The notes below the pieces were generated by a model. That model made no database searches. It saw only the letters and a list, made by a program, of their open reading frames with translations, and was not told where the DNA came from. Both the position numbers and the translations under genes were made by a program. From Dyella sp. OK004 (GTDB taxonomy: Bacteria > Pseudomonadota > Gammaproteobacteria > Xanthomonadales > Rhodanobacteraceae): a DNA stretch of 64,000 nucleotides. Location: NCBI RefSeq assembly GCF_900114495.1, contig NZ_FOZI01000003.1:558001-622000 (forward strand). Reading direction: 5' to 3'. Of the stretch, positions 34,346-49,300 are shown one piece after another (position 1 is the first letter of the stretch; each line of letters begins with the position of its first letter).

Positions 34346-37300
34346 ATGGAACAGTCGCACAGCAACAGCAACGGCAAGGTCTCTCTGGACAACCTCTCGA
34401 CGGAGCGCGCTGACACAGCGGCGCCCTCGGCCCCGGCGACACCCGCCATTCGCTTCGAAGCGCTTGAGCCGCGCGTCCTGCTTTCGGGCGACGTCAATCC
34501 AGCAGCGCTGTCCATCAGCGGCACGCTCGATGCACCCGGACAGCAGAACCACTACCAGTTCACCGTACAGGACACCAAGCGTGTCGTGTTCGACAGCCTG
34601 ACCAACCGCGGCGATATCAACTGGTCGCTCTCGGGTCCGAACGGGTCGGTGGTCAACGGCAAACAGTTCTCCGCCGATGGCGGCGGCAGTATGCCGGCGT
34701 TCGACCTCACCGCCGGCACCTATACGCTAACCGTCGACGGCCTCAACGACGCCGTTGGCGCCTATGCGATGCGCATCGTCGATGCCAGCGCCGCGGCCAA
34801 CCTCACGCCCGGCACCACGGTGTCCGACACGCTCGTGCAGGGCAACGAGACCAGCGTGTATCGCTTCAACGCCACCGCCGGCCAGCAGTTCTACTTCAAG
34901 AGCGGCGGCGTCAGCCCCACCACCGGCGGCAACGCCTACTGGCGCCTGATCGATCCGTATGGGCGGCAGGAAGGCAACGTCAACAACCTGGCTTACGACC
35001 AAAACACCTTCGCACTCAAGAGCAGTGGCGAATATCTCCTGCTCGTTGAAGGTGATACCAACAACGCATCGCCGCTGAACTATTCGTTCAACCTCAACCC
35101 GGTCACCGATACTCACGCTACGCTCGCGCTCGACCAGGCCACCACGGCCACCATCGCGCAGCAAGGGCAAACGGCGTACTACGACTTCGACCTGTCCACC
35201 ACCACGCCTGCAATCTTCGATCGTCTGTCGAGCGCCGACTTCGAATGGTCGCTGACCGGCCCCTACGGACAGGTGATTTCCCGTCACAACCCGATCTACG
35301 GCGAAAACCCCAACCGCATGAATCTGCTTGCCGGCCATTACACGCTGGCGATCAACATGGACAACGGCGCGCTCGGCAGTGTGCCGTTCCGCTTGATTAC
35401 CGGGGCATCCACGCAAGCGCTCTCCACCAACAGTGCCGTCACCGGCAGCCTCGACGTTGCCGGCGGATCGGCGCTGTACAAGGTCTCGCTATCGCAAGGC
35501 CAGAAGGTGTGCCTGAGCAGCACTTCGCCATCGGGTGGTGCGGTCAACTGGCGCCTGCTCGATCCCTATGGCGCACAGGTGAGCAATGGCACGCTAGGAC
35601 AGGCTGGCAACACGTATGCGGTACCCACCAGCGGCGATTACTGGCTGGTGCTCGACGGCGCGGACAACAATAGCGCCACGGCTACCGTCAGCTACGGATT
35701 CCAGCTCAATCTCGTTCCTGATATCGCGGCCTCGCTGACTGTCGGTACGGCAGTCAGCGGCAACATCGGGCTGGCCGGCCAATCGACCATCTACAGCTTC
35801 CACCTGGCTGCGGCAACACAGTTGGCATTCGACTCGCTGACCTCGCGCAATGATGTGCTGTGGTCGTTGAGCGGTCCGCGCGGGCAGGAAGTCAATGGCC
35901 GCTCGATGGCCTATTCGGAGGGTTACTACAACAACAGTCTGATGGTGCTTCCGGCGGGCGACTACACGCTCACCGTGCAAGGCAACGGCACGGCCACGGG
36001 GGCGTATGGGTTCAACTTGCTCGATCTGTCGCAGGCGGTCGCGGCAACGCAGGACACGGCTTTCAGCGGCACGCTGACACCGGGCAATTCGAGCATGGCC
36101 TTCCAGTTCAGCGCGGTGGCCGGCGACAGCGTCAACCTGCACGCCATGGGTGTCACCGGTGGTTCGGCCACCTGGCGTCTCTACGATAGTTTTGGCCGCG
36201 TGGTGGCCGGGGCTGCCTCGCTGGCCAACGACAGCGGCAACCTTTCGCTGGCCGTGGGCGGCAACTACACCTTGCTGGTGGAAGGTGATGTGTCCAACAC
36301 CGCCGCGGTGAATTTCCAGGAGCGTGTCGATCACGTCAGCAACACCGCTCCCACACCGCTGCCCGCGGGCGATCCGCTAGGCCTCGGCAGCACCACTGCC
36401 GGCACGCTGGCGACCTGGGACGCCACCAAGACCTATCGCTTCACGCTCACCGGAGACACCCAGCTTCTGTTCGACAGCCAGACCAGCGGCAACAACGCCA
36501 TTTGGACACTGCGCGGTCCGCGTGGCACGGAGTTCAACCAGGCGTACCTGTCCAATAGCAACGACAACGTATTCACCCTGCCCGCGGGCGACTACGCACT
36601 GACCGTGCAAGGTGCGCCGCAGGGCTATGGCGTGGGCAATGGCGCCTACGCGTTCCGCGTCACCGACTTGTCCACCCTGCCCCCGCTGCAACTGGGTCAG
36701 TCGACTGTGGCGAACCGCACGCCAGCGAATGCGACAGTGGGTTATCGCGTGCAGGCCACCGCCGGTTCGACGTTGGTGCTCAACGTGGACCGTATTACCA
36801 GCTACTACCAGCCCACCTGGCGCCTGATCGGTCCGCAAGGCCAGGTCATCAATACGCAATCGGGCGACAATCCGGGTTATCAGTTCGCCATTCCGGCCGA
36901 TGGCACCTACACCCTGCTGGACACGGGGCAGTATTACGACAGCTCCGCGTCGTCGAGCGACACCTTCACCCTGAGCAAGCAGGACGTCATCACTACGCCG
37001 CTGAACGTCAACGACGTAGCCACCGGCACGCTCACCGGGCGCCAGAGCCTGGCCCAGTACACCTTCACGGTCGATCACCCGCAGGTGCTGATGTTCGACA
37101 GCCTCGCCGGCACCAGTGGCGTGCCCAGCAATGTGCAGTGGCTGGTGCGTTCGGCCGCGGGCACGTTCACTAACTGGCAGCAGATGTCCTATGACACGGC
37201 ATCGGGCGTGCTCTTTCCGCCTGGCCGGTACACGGTGTTCCTGCGCAACATGCAGGACACGCCCACCAGCTATGGCTTCCGCTTGCTCAACCGCGATGTG

Positions 37301-40300
37301 GCGCAGGATCTGAGCGTAGGCACGACCACGCAGACCAGCCTCACCAGCGACAAGACCACCATCTACCGTTTCAACGCGAATGCCGGCGACCATCTGTACT
37401 TCGCCGCCGACCGCAGTGGCGTCAACTACAACGCCAACTGGCAGTTGTTCGGTCCGCAAGGCACGGTCGTCGCCCAAGGCTCGGCCTATAACTATTACGA
37501 CACCAGCGACATCCTTGCGACTTACTCCGGCGAATACCTGCTGGTCTTTTCGCCCTACCAGAATTCCTACAGCCCGCCGCTCACCCAGTCGCTGACCTTC
37601 ACCCTGGGCAAGCGCAGCACGCTGTCTGCGCCGCTTACCCTGGGCAGCGATATCGCCGGAACCATCACGCAGCCAGGCCAGACCATCTCCTACAGCTTCA
37701 CCCTGGATGCGCCCGGCACCCTGCTGATGAACACGCCGCTCGCGCAATCCAACCTGCAGTGGAGCCTGACCGGCCCGCGCGGACAGGAGGCATCGCAGCG
37801 CAGTTTCGGCAACAGCTATAGCAACCTGCTGTCGTTGCCGGTGGGTACCTATGTGCTCACGGTCGCCTACACCGATCTCTCTACTGGCAATTTCCATTTC
37901 GGCTTGATCAATACCGGTTCGATGACGACGCTGGCCGCCGATCAGGCATCCACCGCCGCGGTTTATCAGAACGGTCAATCCACGCCATACACCTTTACCG
38001 CTAGCGCGGACGGCGACTACACCATGGAGGTACCGCCGAACCAGCAGTACAGCCAGTGGCGCCTGCAGAATTTGCAGGGCACGGTGGTCGCCAGCGGCGG
38101 CAGTAACAACGTCGCGGCCGATCCGTTCCATTTGCTGGCCGGCACCTATGTGCTGACTTGGAACAACCCGTACTCGGGCCAGCCCGATAGCACCTGCAAT
38201 TTCACGCTGCGCCAGGTGATCACCACGGCGCTCAGCATGACGCCCGGCACACCGGTGACCGGGACGATCGACGCAATCGCGCGACGCTACGAGTACAACT
38301 TCGACCTGACCACGCCCACGCAGGTACTGTTCGACGCGCTCGGCAATCGCTCCGACATTGATTGGCAGCTGGTCGGGCCGACCGGCCAGATCATCAATCG
38401 GCAGTCGCTCACCCAGGCCGAGGGCAGCGCCGGCAATCCGTTCATCGCGCTGCTCGCAGCCGGCCACTACCGGCTGACGGTGGTGCCCGAGGGTGCGGCC
38501 ACGGGTGCCTATGCCTTCAACCTGCTGGATCTTGGCGCCATCAGCGCGCTGACCTCTGGCAATGGACAGACACTGCACATGGCCACCGGCAGTGCGTCGA
38601 TGGCCTATGCCATCCAGGCACATACCGGTGATTATTTGAAGCTGCACGTGCAGGCGCCGCAGGGCGGCGTGGTGCGCGTGCGTGTGCTCGATGCCAACGG
38701 CAATGTGATCCTGCCCTCCTCCGCGTTGGCGGGCGGTGCTGATTTCGCCCTGAAGCTGCCGAACGACGGCCGCTACACGCTGCTATTCGATGGCGACAAC
38801 ACCAATACCTCAGCCGTTGATCTGACCTATGACGCCAGTATCGTCACGCCGGTCACCGCGCCGCTGAGCGCGGGCGTCGATGCACAGGGCAATCTCGCCA
38901 TCGTCGGCGTACCGGATATCTACGCTATCTCGGTCGCGGCACCTACCATGTTTGTGGTGGATGGCCTGGCCGGAAATGCGCACTGGCTGGTGCGCGATGC
39001 CAGCGGTGCCGCCATGCAGTCAGGTCAGCTCGGTGTCGCTGCGCCCATCCGTCTGGGGCCGGGTGCCTATACCCTGGAAATCCAGGCCAGCGACAGCAGT
39101 TCGCTGGGCGCATATGGCGTGCGTATCGTCGATGTCGCCACCGCCACCGAGCTGTCCATGGGTCAGGCCACGACGGTGTCCGTCACTGACAACCTTGCGC
39201 TGATCTATCACATTGCAGCGACCCTCGATCAATCATCGCTGAGCCTGCAGGTGGATACGGCCGCCGCGGCCGGCGCCATCGTGCGCGTGTTCGATGCCGC
39301 GGGTCAGCTGGTGTTGTCCACCAGTGGCGCGATGGCATCGAGTGTTGTGGCAGCCAGCGTGCGTGCCGGCGTCGGCCGCTACATCGTGATCGACGGCAGT
39401 ACGCCGGCCAGCTTCACGCTGACGCCGAGCGAAGTCGCCGCGCCACCGCCGGCCTTGCTCAACTGGGGCGCCACGCTCAGTGGTTCGTTCACGCTCGCCG
39501 GCGACGTGGCCAGCTATCGCCTCGCCATGAATTTCACCCAGACGATGAGTTTCAACGAACTGCTGCATGATCTGGGCTCGCAAGGCATTCACTGGCGCAT
39601 CGTGCGTGCCGACAGCGGCGACAACGCGCCGTGGCAGGATCAGAACAGCAGCTACTACGACAACCTGCCGCAGGCCGGCGACTATGTACTGAGCATTGCG
39701 GCGACCGCCGACAACGCCAGCTATGCGCTGCAAACCCTCGACACTGCCGGCGCACCGGTGCTGGGCGCGCCGGTGCAAGGCATGATGGCTGTTGGTCAGG
39801 GCGCTGCCCTGTATCGCTACGAGTTGTCATCGCCGAGCGCCTTGCATGTTCTGCTCGACGCCCAGGGCGCAACGGATTTCGGCTGGACCTTGTTCGATGC
39901 GCAGGGCCGTCGCGTTGTCGATGCCAGCAATGGCACCGATACACCAGTGCTCATCGCCGGCACCTACACCTTGATGGTGGATCACAGCCAGCTTGGCGCC
40001 GCCGCGGCGTTCGGCCTGAATGTGCAGGCCCTGCCCTTGCCCGTGGTGCCGTTCGACGACCACTTCAGCGGCACCTTGTCGTCAGCGGCGACGATCGCCG
40101 GCTATCGCTTCGACCTCACGGCACGGACCGTGCTCCAGTTGCACAACCTCAGCACAGTGCCGGGCTTGCAGTGGAGCATTGTGCCTGTCGGCCAGATGCC
40201 CAACTGGTACAACGTCACAACGGGCCAACAGGGACAAAACGATCCCGAGAACGGTTACCCCGCCACTCGTGCGTACGATGCTGGCAGCTATCAATTGTGG

Positions 40301-43300
40301 GTTCGCGGTCCAGCCAATGGCGGGCAATTCGCCTTCCAGCTACTCAATGCCGCACTCGCTCCCGACCTGAGCGCGCCCGACACCAAGGGTGCGCTCGCCG
40401 ATGGCAGTTCCGCCGCGATGCTGCGCCTGTCGGTTCCGACGGCGTCGGCATATCACTTCTCGTTTGGTGTGCCGAGCAGCAGCGATGTCAGCTGGAGCCT
40501 GCTCAATCAAGACGGCTCCGTGGTCGCCCAGGGCATCGATACCAGTGATGCCAATGTCGATACGTTGCCGCCGGGCACCTACACCCTCGTGCTGAAGGCG
40601 GTAAGTTCCAGCGCCGCCCCGGTCGCGTATGACGTCACCACCGCGCTGTACACGCCGCCGGTAGTCCAACTCGGCGATGTCGTACAGGGAACACTCGGCG
40701 ACAACCCAAACAAGCCGCAAAGCTATCGGTTGGAGGTAACCGCCGATACGTCCCTGCTGCTGAGCCAGCTGACCACGCAGAACAACGTGAACTTCGCGTT
40801 CTATCGCGATGGGCAGCTCTACTATCCGGGGCGTACCGGCGACCGGTATTCGTTGCAGGCTGGTACTTACGATATTCGCGTCAACGGCTGGCAGGCCGGC
40901 GCCAACTATCAGTTCATGCTGGTGGACGACAGCACCGCGCAGGCCCTGACGGTTGGCACCACACTGCAAGGCCAGCTTGCCTCCACGCAGTCCACAAGCA
41001 GTTTCCATTTCAGCAGCGACGGACACGCGCCGCTGGCGCTGTCGACCGGTACCGATGCGCTGAACTGGATGGTCTACGACAGCCGCGGTGATGTGGTCGC
41101 CTCGCAGATCAACGGCAACAGTCCCACGCAGATCTGGCCGGCTGACAACTACACCCTGGTGCTCTATCGCCCCATGCCGGGCAGCGACACCGTCAGCTAC
41201 AGCGTCGCGGCCACCGCGGCCACGGTGCCGACGAGCGCGCTTGCCCTTGGTCAGCAACAGAGTGTTTCGCTGCAGGCGGACAGCGGCTATCTGGCCGACC
41301 TCACCTTCAACGTGACCACCGCTGGGCGCTACATGCTGGTATCGCCGGCCAATGGCGGCGACGGCATTTCGTACACCATCACCGACGCGCAAGGTTATAC
41401 CTGGGCGCAGGGTGGCCTGGGCAACGGCAACAACTACGTCCTGCAGCTTCCTTCGGGCAGCTTCACCCTGCATTTGTTCAAACAGGCAAACTTTAACCAC
41501 GGCGGCGGCGGTGCCTTCGCCGTGATGGCCGCTGTCGGCAGTAGTGGTGGCAGCAGTGCGACATCCGCGGTCGACGCCGCATTCACCCTAGTCAACCTGG
41601 ACCAGGGTGCGGACCTCTCGGCCGGCCATACGGTGTCGCTGAATCTGGCCAGCAACCGGGATGTGCAGACCGCCAGCATCAATGCCAGCGCCGGTGACGT
41701 ACTCAATCTGAGCGCGTTGACCGCCATCGCCGGCGGTGCTTCGTCGCAGGCGTACTGGTACATCCTCGATCCGGACAACAACCAGATCGCGTCCAGCTAT
41801 TTCAACCAGGCAGGTGCTACGCAGTCGGTCACCTTTACCCAGGGTGGGCACTACGTCCTGGTGGTCATCAACGCAAGCGCGGCGCTCACTGCGACTTTCA
41901 CCACATCGTTGGTCAGTCAGGGCAACCAGCCCGTGGTCACGCCCGAGGCGCTGGTATTGGGGCAGGACTACGCCGTGCCCTTCAGCGGCACTGACCAACA
42001 CATCTATACCTTCCATCTCGACAACACGTCCCTGCTGGGGTTGCACGGGCATAGCGACGGTTACGGCGTGAACTGGGTGCTGCGCAATGCCGCCGGGCAG
42101 TGGCTCAACGGCGGGCTCTATCCGGGTAATGATCAGTTCAACAGCACGGTGCTCGGTGCTGGCGACTACACGCTGGAACTGACGGCATCGGTCGATGGCA
42201 CGGCCAACGTCGATTTCAGCGTGATCACCCAGGCACAGGCGAATGCCGCGCAGGATGCAGTCGACGTACCCAGCACGCAGGGTATCTATGCCCTCCACGT
42301 GCAGGCTGGCAAGGACTACTTCATCACCGGCCAGTCCTACGTCAGTTATACGATCTATCGCCCTGACATCACTACGTTGAACAACGGCTCGATCTATAGC
42401 TCGGACAACATCTTCGTTCAGCACGCCAACACCGACGAGATCTGGTACATCGTCGCATCGGGCGGCAATGGTCCGACCGATTCCATACTCCACGTTGCTG
42501 CGGCCGTCTCGCTCAGCCTGAATCAGGAATTGCAGGCAGCGATGCCTGCCACCGGCGGCGCGCGCGTGTATTCGCTCACGATCGATCAGCCGCAGTTGGT
42601 GTACATCCAGATGCCTGTCCAGGGTGGCATGCAGGCAACGCTCAGCGGCCCGGGTGTGCAGGGTGTGAATCTGGGTAACGGTTACCAGGTGATGCTCCTC
42701 GCACCTGGCACCTATCGCGTCACGGTGACTGGCTATAACCAGGGCGGCGGGAGCGCCACCTCGCCGGATGTGCCTTTCAGTCTGTTGTTCAGCACCCTGG
42801 CCAGCGCGCCATCCATCACCGCGGACACTGCACTTTCGGTCAGCCTCAATCCCGGTGAAGTCAAAGCGTTCCAGTTGAATGTGCAGGCGGGTCAGCGCCT
42901 GTATTTCCAGCCGCAGGACGGCGTGCCGACCAACGGCTACTGGGATCTGTACGACGCCAATGGCAACAATGTGTACAGCGACGTATCCGATGCACAGGAC
43001 ACGCTGCCCGCCTTTGCCGCTGACGGTACGTATTACCTGGTGTGGTCGTCGAACGCTTCCGATCCAACCACTTTCAACTACACCCTGAGCACTACCGCGC
43101 CCCAGCCTGCGGGCAGCGTGGTGCTGGAACAGCCGCTGCTGCTCGACACCTCCGGCCCGGCGAGCACGCATGTCTACACCTTTACGCTGACCCAGGACAC
43201 GCGTGTTCTCATCAACGCACTGGACAACAGCGGCGACGGTTTCAACTGGCAGCTGACCCAACTCGATACCTGGTTCGGTGGTGGCAACTTCAGCGCCGGC

Positions 43301-46300
43301 AATTTCAATCCTTCCGCCATCCAGCTTCAAGCGGGCACGTACGAGTTGAGCGTGCGTGCGCAAGGCAGCAATGCCAGCCATTTGTCGCTACTGCTCAGCG
43401 ACGTGGCGCAGGTGCCAGTGGTGACGATGGACCAAGCGGTATCGGCCAGCCTCGCTCCGGGCCAGCAGTTGATCTATGCCATCGACGGCACTAACCAACA
43501 GATTCACCTCACACCGCCGGCCAGCAGCACGCTGAGCGGCAACTGGACCCTGCTCGACAACAACGGCAACCGGATCAGCAGCGGCTCTCTGACCAATGCC
43601 AGCGACTTCTATCTGTCGACCGGCCGCTATCTGCTGGTGTGGGATGCCGCGGCAGCCACCGACACCACACCGGTGTCGTTCCAGTTCACCCTCAACACGC
43701 CGACGACCCGGTTCGATATCGGCAGCTGGCTCTCGCCGCAGCCGAGCACTCCCTACGCCTTCCACCTGGACCAGACCACACGCCTGATGTTCGACGCCGG
43801 CTTCATCGCGTCGGGTGGCTATGTGAACTACCAGATCCTCCAGTATGGCCAGGTGGTTTACAGCACCAGCGCTAATGCCGGTGCGTCGGGCAGCAATATC
43901 TTCCAGCTCGAGCCGGGCGACTACCAGCTGGTGCTTGGCTACGCGCCCTACGGCTACGCCAACATGAGCGTGCGCCTGCTCGACTTGAGCAAGGCCGCTG
44001 TATTGACCAGTGGCACGCTTACCACGGACAGCGCCACGCCGGGCGCCGCCAGTCTTTACGCGTTCGATGCGAGCCAGGGCGACACCGTATCGCTGGTGAC
44101 TACCGACAGCGCCTCAACGTGGATGCTTTACGACGCTTTCGGCCGGCAGCTGCAACAAATCGCCGCCGGTGGTTCGCTCAATAATCTTCCGCGTACCGGT
44201 CGTTACTATCTCGTGCGCGACACCTCGGCCGACACCATCGGCGCGGCGCAGTCATTCACCTTTACTTTGAATCTTTCGCACAGCCTGCCGTCGCTCACCA
44301 TCGGGCAGATCACCACGGCGAACATCCAGAACGGCTCGGCAGCGTTCCAGCTGCAAGTCACCCAGGCCAGCAGTCTGTGGTTTGCCAGTGCCGCCACCGG
44401 CGATCCGCAGGTAAGGGTCGATCTGTACGACAGTCAGGGGACCTTGCTCTATTCGTTCAACCCGAGCCAGGCCAATTACGCGCTGATCCTGCCCGGTGCC
44501 GGCACCTACACGCTGCGCCTGACCGATGTGAACGGGTCGACCTACGCGCGCAACTTTAATTTCCTGCTAAGCGACCTGGCAGCGGCGCCGGTGCTTGGTG
44601 CTGATACGGTAGCCAGCGACAATTTCGATACGTCGGTCGGCATGAAGGCGTATCACATCAACGTTGCCCAGGCCGGCACGTTCTCATTCACCAATCTCGG
44701 CAACAACTACTACACCAACTATCTGCGCTGGCATCTGGTCTCCGCATACGGCAACGTCGTGGCTACCGGAACTCTCAATACAACCACCGGCGCACTGGCG
44801 CTGGCCGCCGGCAGCTACACGCTGGTGATCGACCAGCCGGGCTACTACCTCAGCGGCACCATCGCCTACAGCTTTGCCATCAACACCCAGCCGGTGACGT
44901 TGCCACTCAATACCGTGATCAGCGGCAGCATGCCGGTGGCGGGCGCACCGCTGCACTACAGCCTGCACGTGGGCGCGAGTGGCGTGTATACGTTCGACAG
45001 TCTCGGCGCTGGCAGCGGGGCTAGCTGGCGGCTGGATGGCCCCGGCGGCACGCGGGTGTTCGACACCAATCTCAACGGCGGTGGCTACTACGACAACTAC
45101 TACCTGTACGACTTCACCGGTCTGCTGGCGGCGGGCGACTACGAGCTGACGGTCTACAACAACAGCACCTCGGCCGCGCCTTTCAGTTTCCGCGTGATCG
45201 ATCCGTCGCAGGCGACGCTGGTCACGGCCGATACGCCGGTGAATACCGCCATCGATAAGCCGGGTGGCATGCAGCTGTTCCGCTTCAACGCCCAGGCTGG
45301 CGTGCATTATTTCCTGGACGCGTTGCCGGGCCTCACCTCGTCCAACTACAGCTATCCACCGCAGTGGACGCTGCTCGATCCGCTGGGCCGCGCGGTGTTC
45401 AACGCGCAGTCGGCCGGCTCGATCGGCTCGGTGTGGGACAGCACGCAAAGCCGCTACGTCTACCAGTTCAACGGCACCGGCATCGATCTGGGCGCGCTGG
45501 CCGAATCGGGCCAGTACACGCTCGTGCTGGGCATGCCCAACAACAACTTCAACACGCCGGCGAACATGAGCTTCAGCCTGGTCACGGTGCCCGAGAAGCC
45601 ACCAGTGATCCTCGACACGCTGGTGGTCAACCCGGCGCCTGATCTCACCGTCACCAGCGTTGCCATCACTCCATCCGGTACCTTGCAAACCGGACAGACC
45701 ATCGACGTGCAATGGGTCGTCGCCAACCAGGGCATCCTGCCCACCAACGGCAGCTGGAACGACCGCATCGTGGTGCGCAACACCGCTACCGGCGTGATCC
45801 TGGCCGACGTCACGGTGCCGTATGACGCCAGCGACGCCGCCAACGGTGCCATCGCCAATGGCGACGCACGCACACGTCATCAGCAAATCCGCCTGCCCGA
45901 CGGTGCTTATGCAGCCGGCGATGTCAGCATCACGGTCATCACCGATGCCGACAACGTCATCAAGGAAAGCAACGCCAGCGGCACGGCCGAGGGCAACAAC
46001 GCATTCACCACGCATGTCACGGTGCAGCTGTCGCCGTATGCCGACCTGACCGTGCAGAACCTGGCGCTGCAACCGGCCAGTGCTTTCCAGCCCGGCCAGA
46101 CGGTCAACGTCAGCTGGACCACGAGCAACCAGGGCAATGTCGATGTCGCCCACGCCTGGAGCGAAACGCTCGAGGTGCGCAATCTTTCCACCGGCAAGGT
46201 GGTCGCCACCGTGGTACTGCGCGATGCGCTCGACCAGGGTGCGCTGGCTGCCGGCGCAAGCCGCCAGCGCGCGACCAGCTTCACCTGGCCCGATGGTGTA

Positions 46301-49300
46301 GACGCTTCAGGCAACTTCGCCATCCGCGTCATTGCCGACAGCCTCGGCGAAATTCCCGAATCCAACGCGCAGGGCACCGGCGAGAGCAACAACATCGCCG
46401 AGATCGACCAGGCGGTGGGCCCGGACATGCTGGTGAAAAACCTGCAGGTCACCAGCACCGGCGTGCAAGCCGGCGGCCTGGTCACCATCACCTGGGAGGA
46501 CTGGAACCAGGGTGCCAGCGCTACCGGCACCGCGTTCAACGACCGCATCACCCTCAAGCGCGCCGACTCCGGCTTGATCCTGCTCGATACGAGCATCGTC
46601 TACGACCCGGCCGCGATCACCAACGGACAAGCCAACGGCGCCATCGGCCCGGGCGGCCATCGCCTGCGCAGCTATACCTTCCGCCTGCCAGATGGACTCA
46701 AAGGCACCGGCAATATCAACATCCTGGTCACCACCGACCAGAACGCCGCCGGTATCGGCGTGCTGTACGAAACCAACCTGACGCACGACGCGGAGAGCAA
46801 CAACACCGCCGCCACTGCGGTGATCTCCGCGGCCGTGCCGTATGCCGACCTGCGCGTGGACAGCGTGAGCGTGCCGCCTGCCGGCATCGGCGGCCAGCCG
46901 GTCACGGTGAACTGGACCGTCGCCAACCATGGTCAGGCCGCTACCAGCGATGCGTGGAACGACGTCATCGTGCTCAGCACCGACGCCATCATCGGCAACG
47001 GCGACGACATCATCATCGGCACCGTGCGCCACACGGGCGCACTGGCGGTCGGCCAGAGCTACGCGCAAAGCGCCACGGTCAATCTGCCCAACCTGCCAGA
47101 CGGGCACTACTACATTGCCGTGCGCAGCGACGCCGACAGCGAAGTGCTGGAACCGGATACCCGCGGCAACAACGCCAGTGCCGGGCAGCCGATCAACGTG
47201 GCGGCTGCCTATGCCGACCTTGGCGTGGTGTCGGTCAGCGCGCCGACCAACGCGCTCAGCGGCGAGAACGTCAACGTCAGCTGGACGGTCAACAACACCG
47301 GCAATGCGCCGACCAATCTTGCCCTGTGGAATGACCGCGTCGTGTTGTCGCGCACCGGCGTGCCTTCGGCCGACGACATCGTGCTGGCTGGTTCGGTGAC
47401 GCATGCGGGCATCTTGGCCAATGGCGACAGCTATACGGCCAACGCCACGCTTACCTTGCCGCGCGATCTGGTGGGTGACTACTACCTGCTGGTCTATACC
47501 AACCTCAACAACACCGTCACCGAGAACGGCCACACCGGCAACAACACTGGCGTGACGGCAACGGTGTTGCACATCACGCTGGCACCGTCGGCCAACCTCA
47601 CGGTGAGCGACGTCAGCGGCCCCGCCACGATACGGCCGGGCGATGCAGTCAGCGTCAGCTACATGTCGCACAACATCGGCACGGCCAATGTCACGGCGGC
47701 ATGGCGCGACCGCGTCTACCTCGACGATGGCAAGGGCAACCTGATCGAAGTAGGCAGCCAGTTCTACACCGACGGTCTTGTGGCCGGCGGCATCGTGACG
47801 CGCACGATCAGCTTCACCCTGCCCTCGAACTTCACTGAAGGCAGCTACACCTTCGTTGTGCGCACCGATGCGGACGACACCATTTACGAGCGCAACGGCG
47901 AGAACGACAACGTCACCTCGGCCACCGCCAGCGTGGTCGTGGCACGCCCGGATCTTTCGGTCAGTGCGGTCAGTGGACCGACGCTGGTGCTGTCCGGCAG
48001 CACCGCTCACGTGCAGTGGACGGTCGCCAACCTGGGCGGCATCGCCACGGGCAACTGGGTCGACCAGGTATTCCTGTCACATAACGGCACGATGCAAAAG
48101 GTTGCCGAAGTTGCCCATGGCGGCCCGCTTGCCACCAACGGCAGCTATGACTCGTTTGCCGATATCCAGCTGCCGCTGGATGCCAGCGGCGATTATCAGT
48201 TCGTGGTGATCACCGACGCGGCTCGCGTGCTGGACGATCACTCGCGCAGCAACAACAGCGGCCAGCAGGCGCTGACCGTGCAACTGGCGCCCTACGCCGA
48301 CCTTGCAGTGAGCGCCGTGCAGGCGCCGGCCACCGTGATCGCCGATCCAGCCACGTTGAACGTGAGCTGGACGGTGACCAACAACGGCACCGGCGCGGGT
48401 ATCACCTCGCAGTGGGTGGATCGCGTGATCCTTTCCACCGATGGCGTGCTCGGCAATGGCGACGATCTCGTGCTGGGTGAAGTCGTGCACAACGGCGCAC
48501 TCAGCGCAGGTGCCAGCTACAACGGCCAGCTCAGCGTGATGCTGCCGCCGGGTACCACCGGTCGCTACAAGCTGTTTGTAGTGTCGGATGCCACACGGCA
48601 GGTGTTCGAGAATGGCGCGATTGCCGACGACACCGTAATGCTCGACCACAACGTCGACATCATGCCCAAGCCGTATGCCGATCTGCAGGTGCAATCCGTC
48701 ACCACGCAGGGCACGCCGGTCAGCGGCCAGCCGCTGCAGATCACCTGGACCATCGCCAACAACGGTATCGGTATCACCGACAGCTCTCAGTGGTCCGACC
48801 AGGTGTGGCTGAGCAGCAACCCGGATGGCAGCGGCGTCATCGCGCAGTTCGGCAGCGCCAATCACATTGGTCAGCTTGCGGTGGGCGATACCTATACCCG
48901 CAGCATCAACGTGACCATGCCCAACGGCATCTCGGGCAATTACTACGTCAATGTCCGTACCGGAGGTCCGTTCGAATTCATCTTCGGCAACGATGACACC
49001 GGCCACAGTGCAGCCGTGCCGGTCACCCTGTCACCTTCACCCGATCTGGTGGTACAGGCGGCGAGCATTGCCGCCACCGCCAATGGCAGCACGGCACCCG
49101 ATGGCAGTCTGCTTGAAGGCACCGTGGTCGATGTGGCGTGGACCGTCAGCAATCAGGGCCAGGCCGATGCCATCGGCCCGTGGGTCGATACGGTCAAGTT
49201 GATTCCGGTCAGCGGCACTGGCGCGCCCATTGTGCTGGGCAGCTTCACCTATGACCGCCCGCTCGGCGCCGGCATCAGTTACACGCGTACCGAACAGTTG

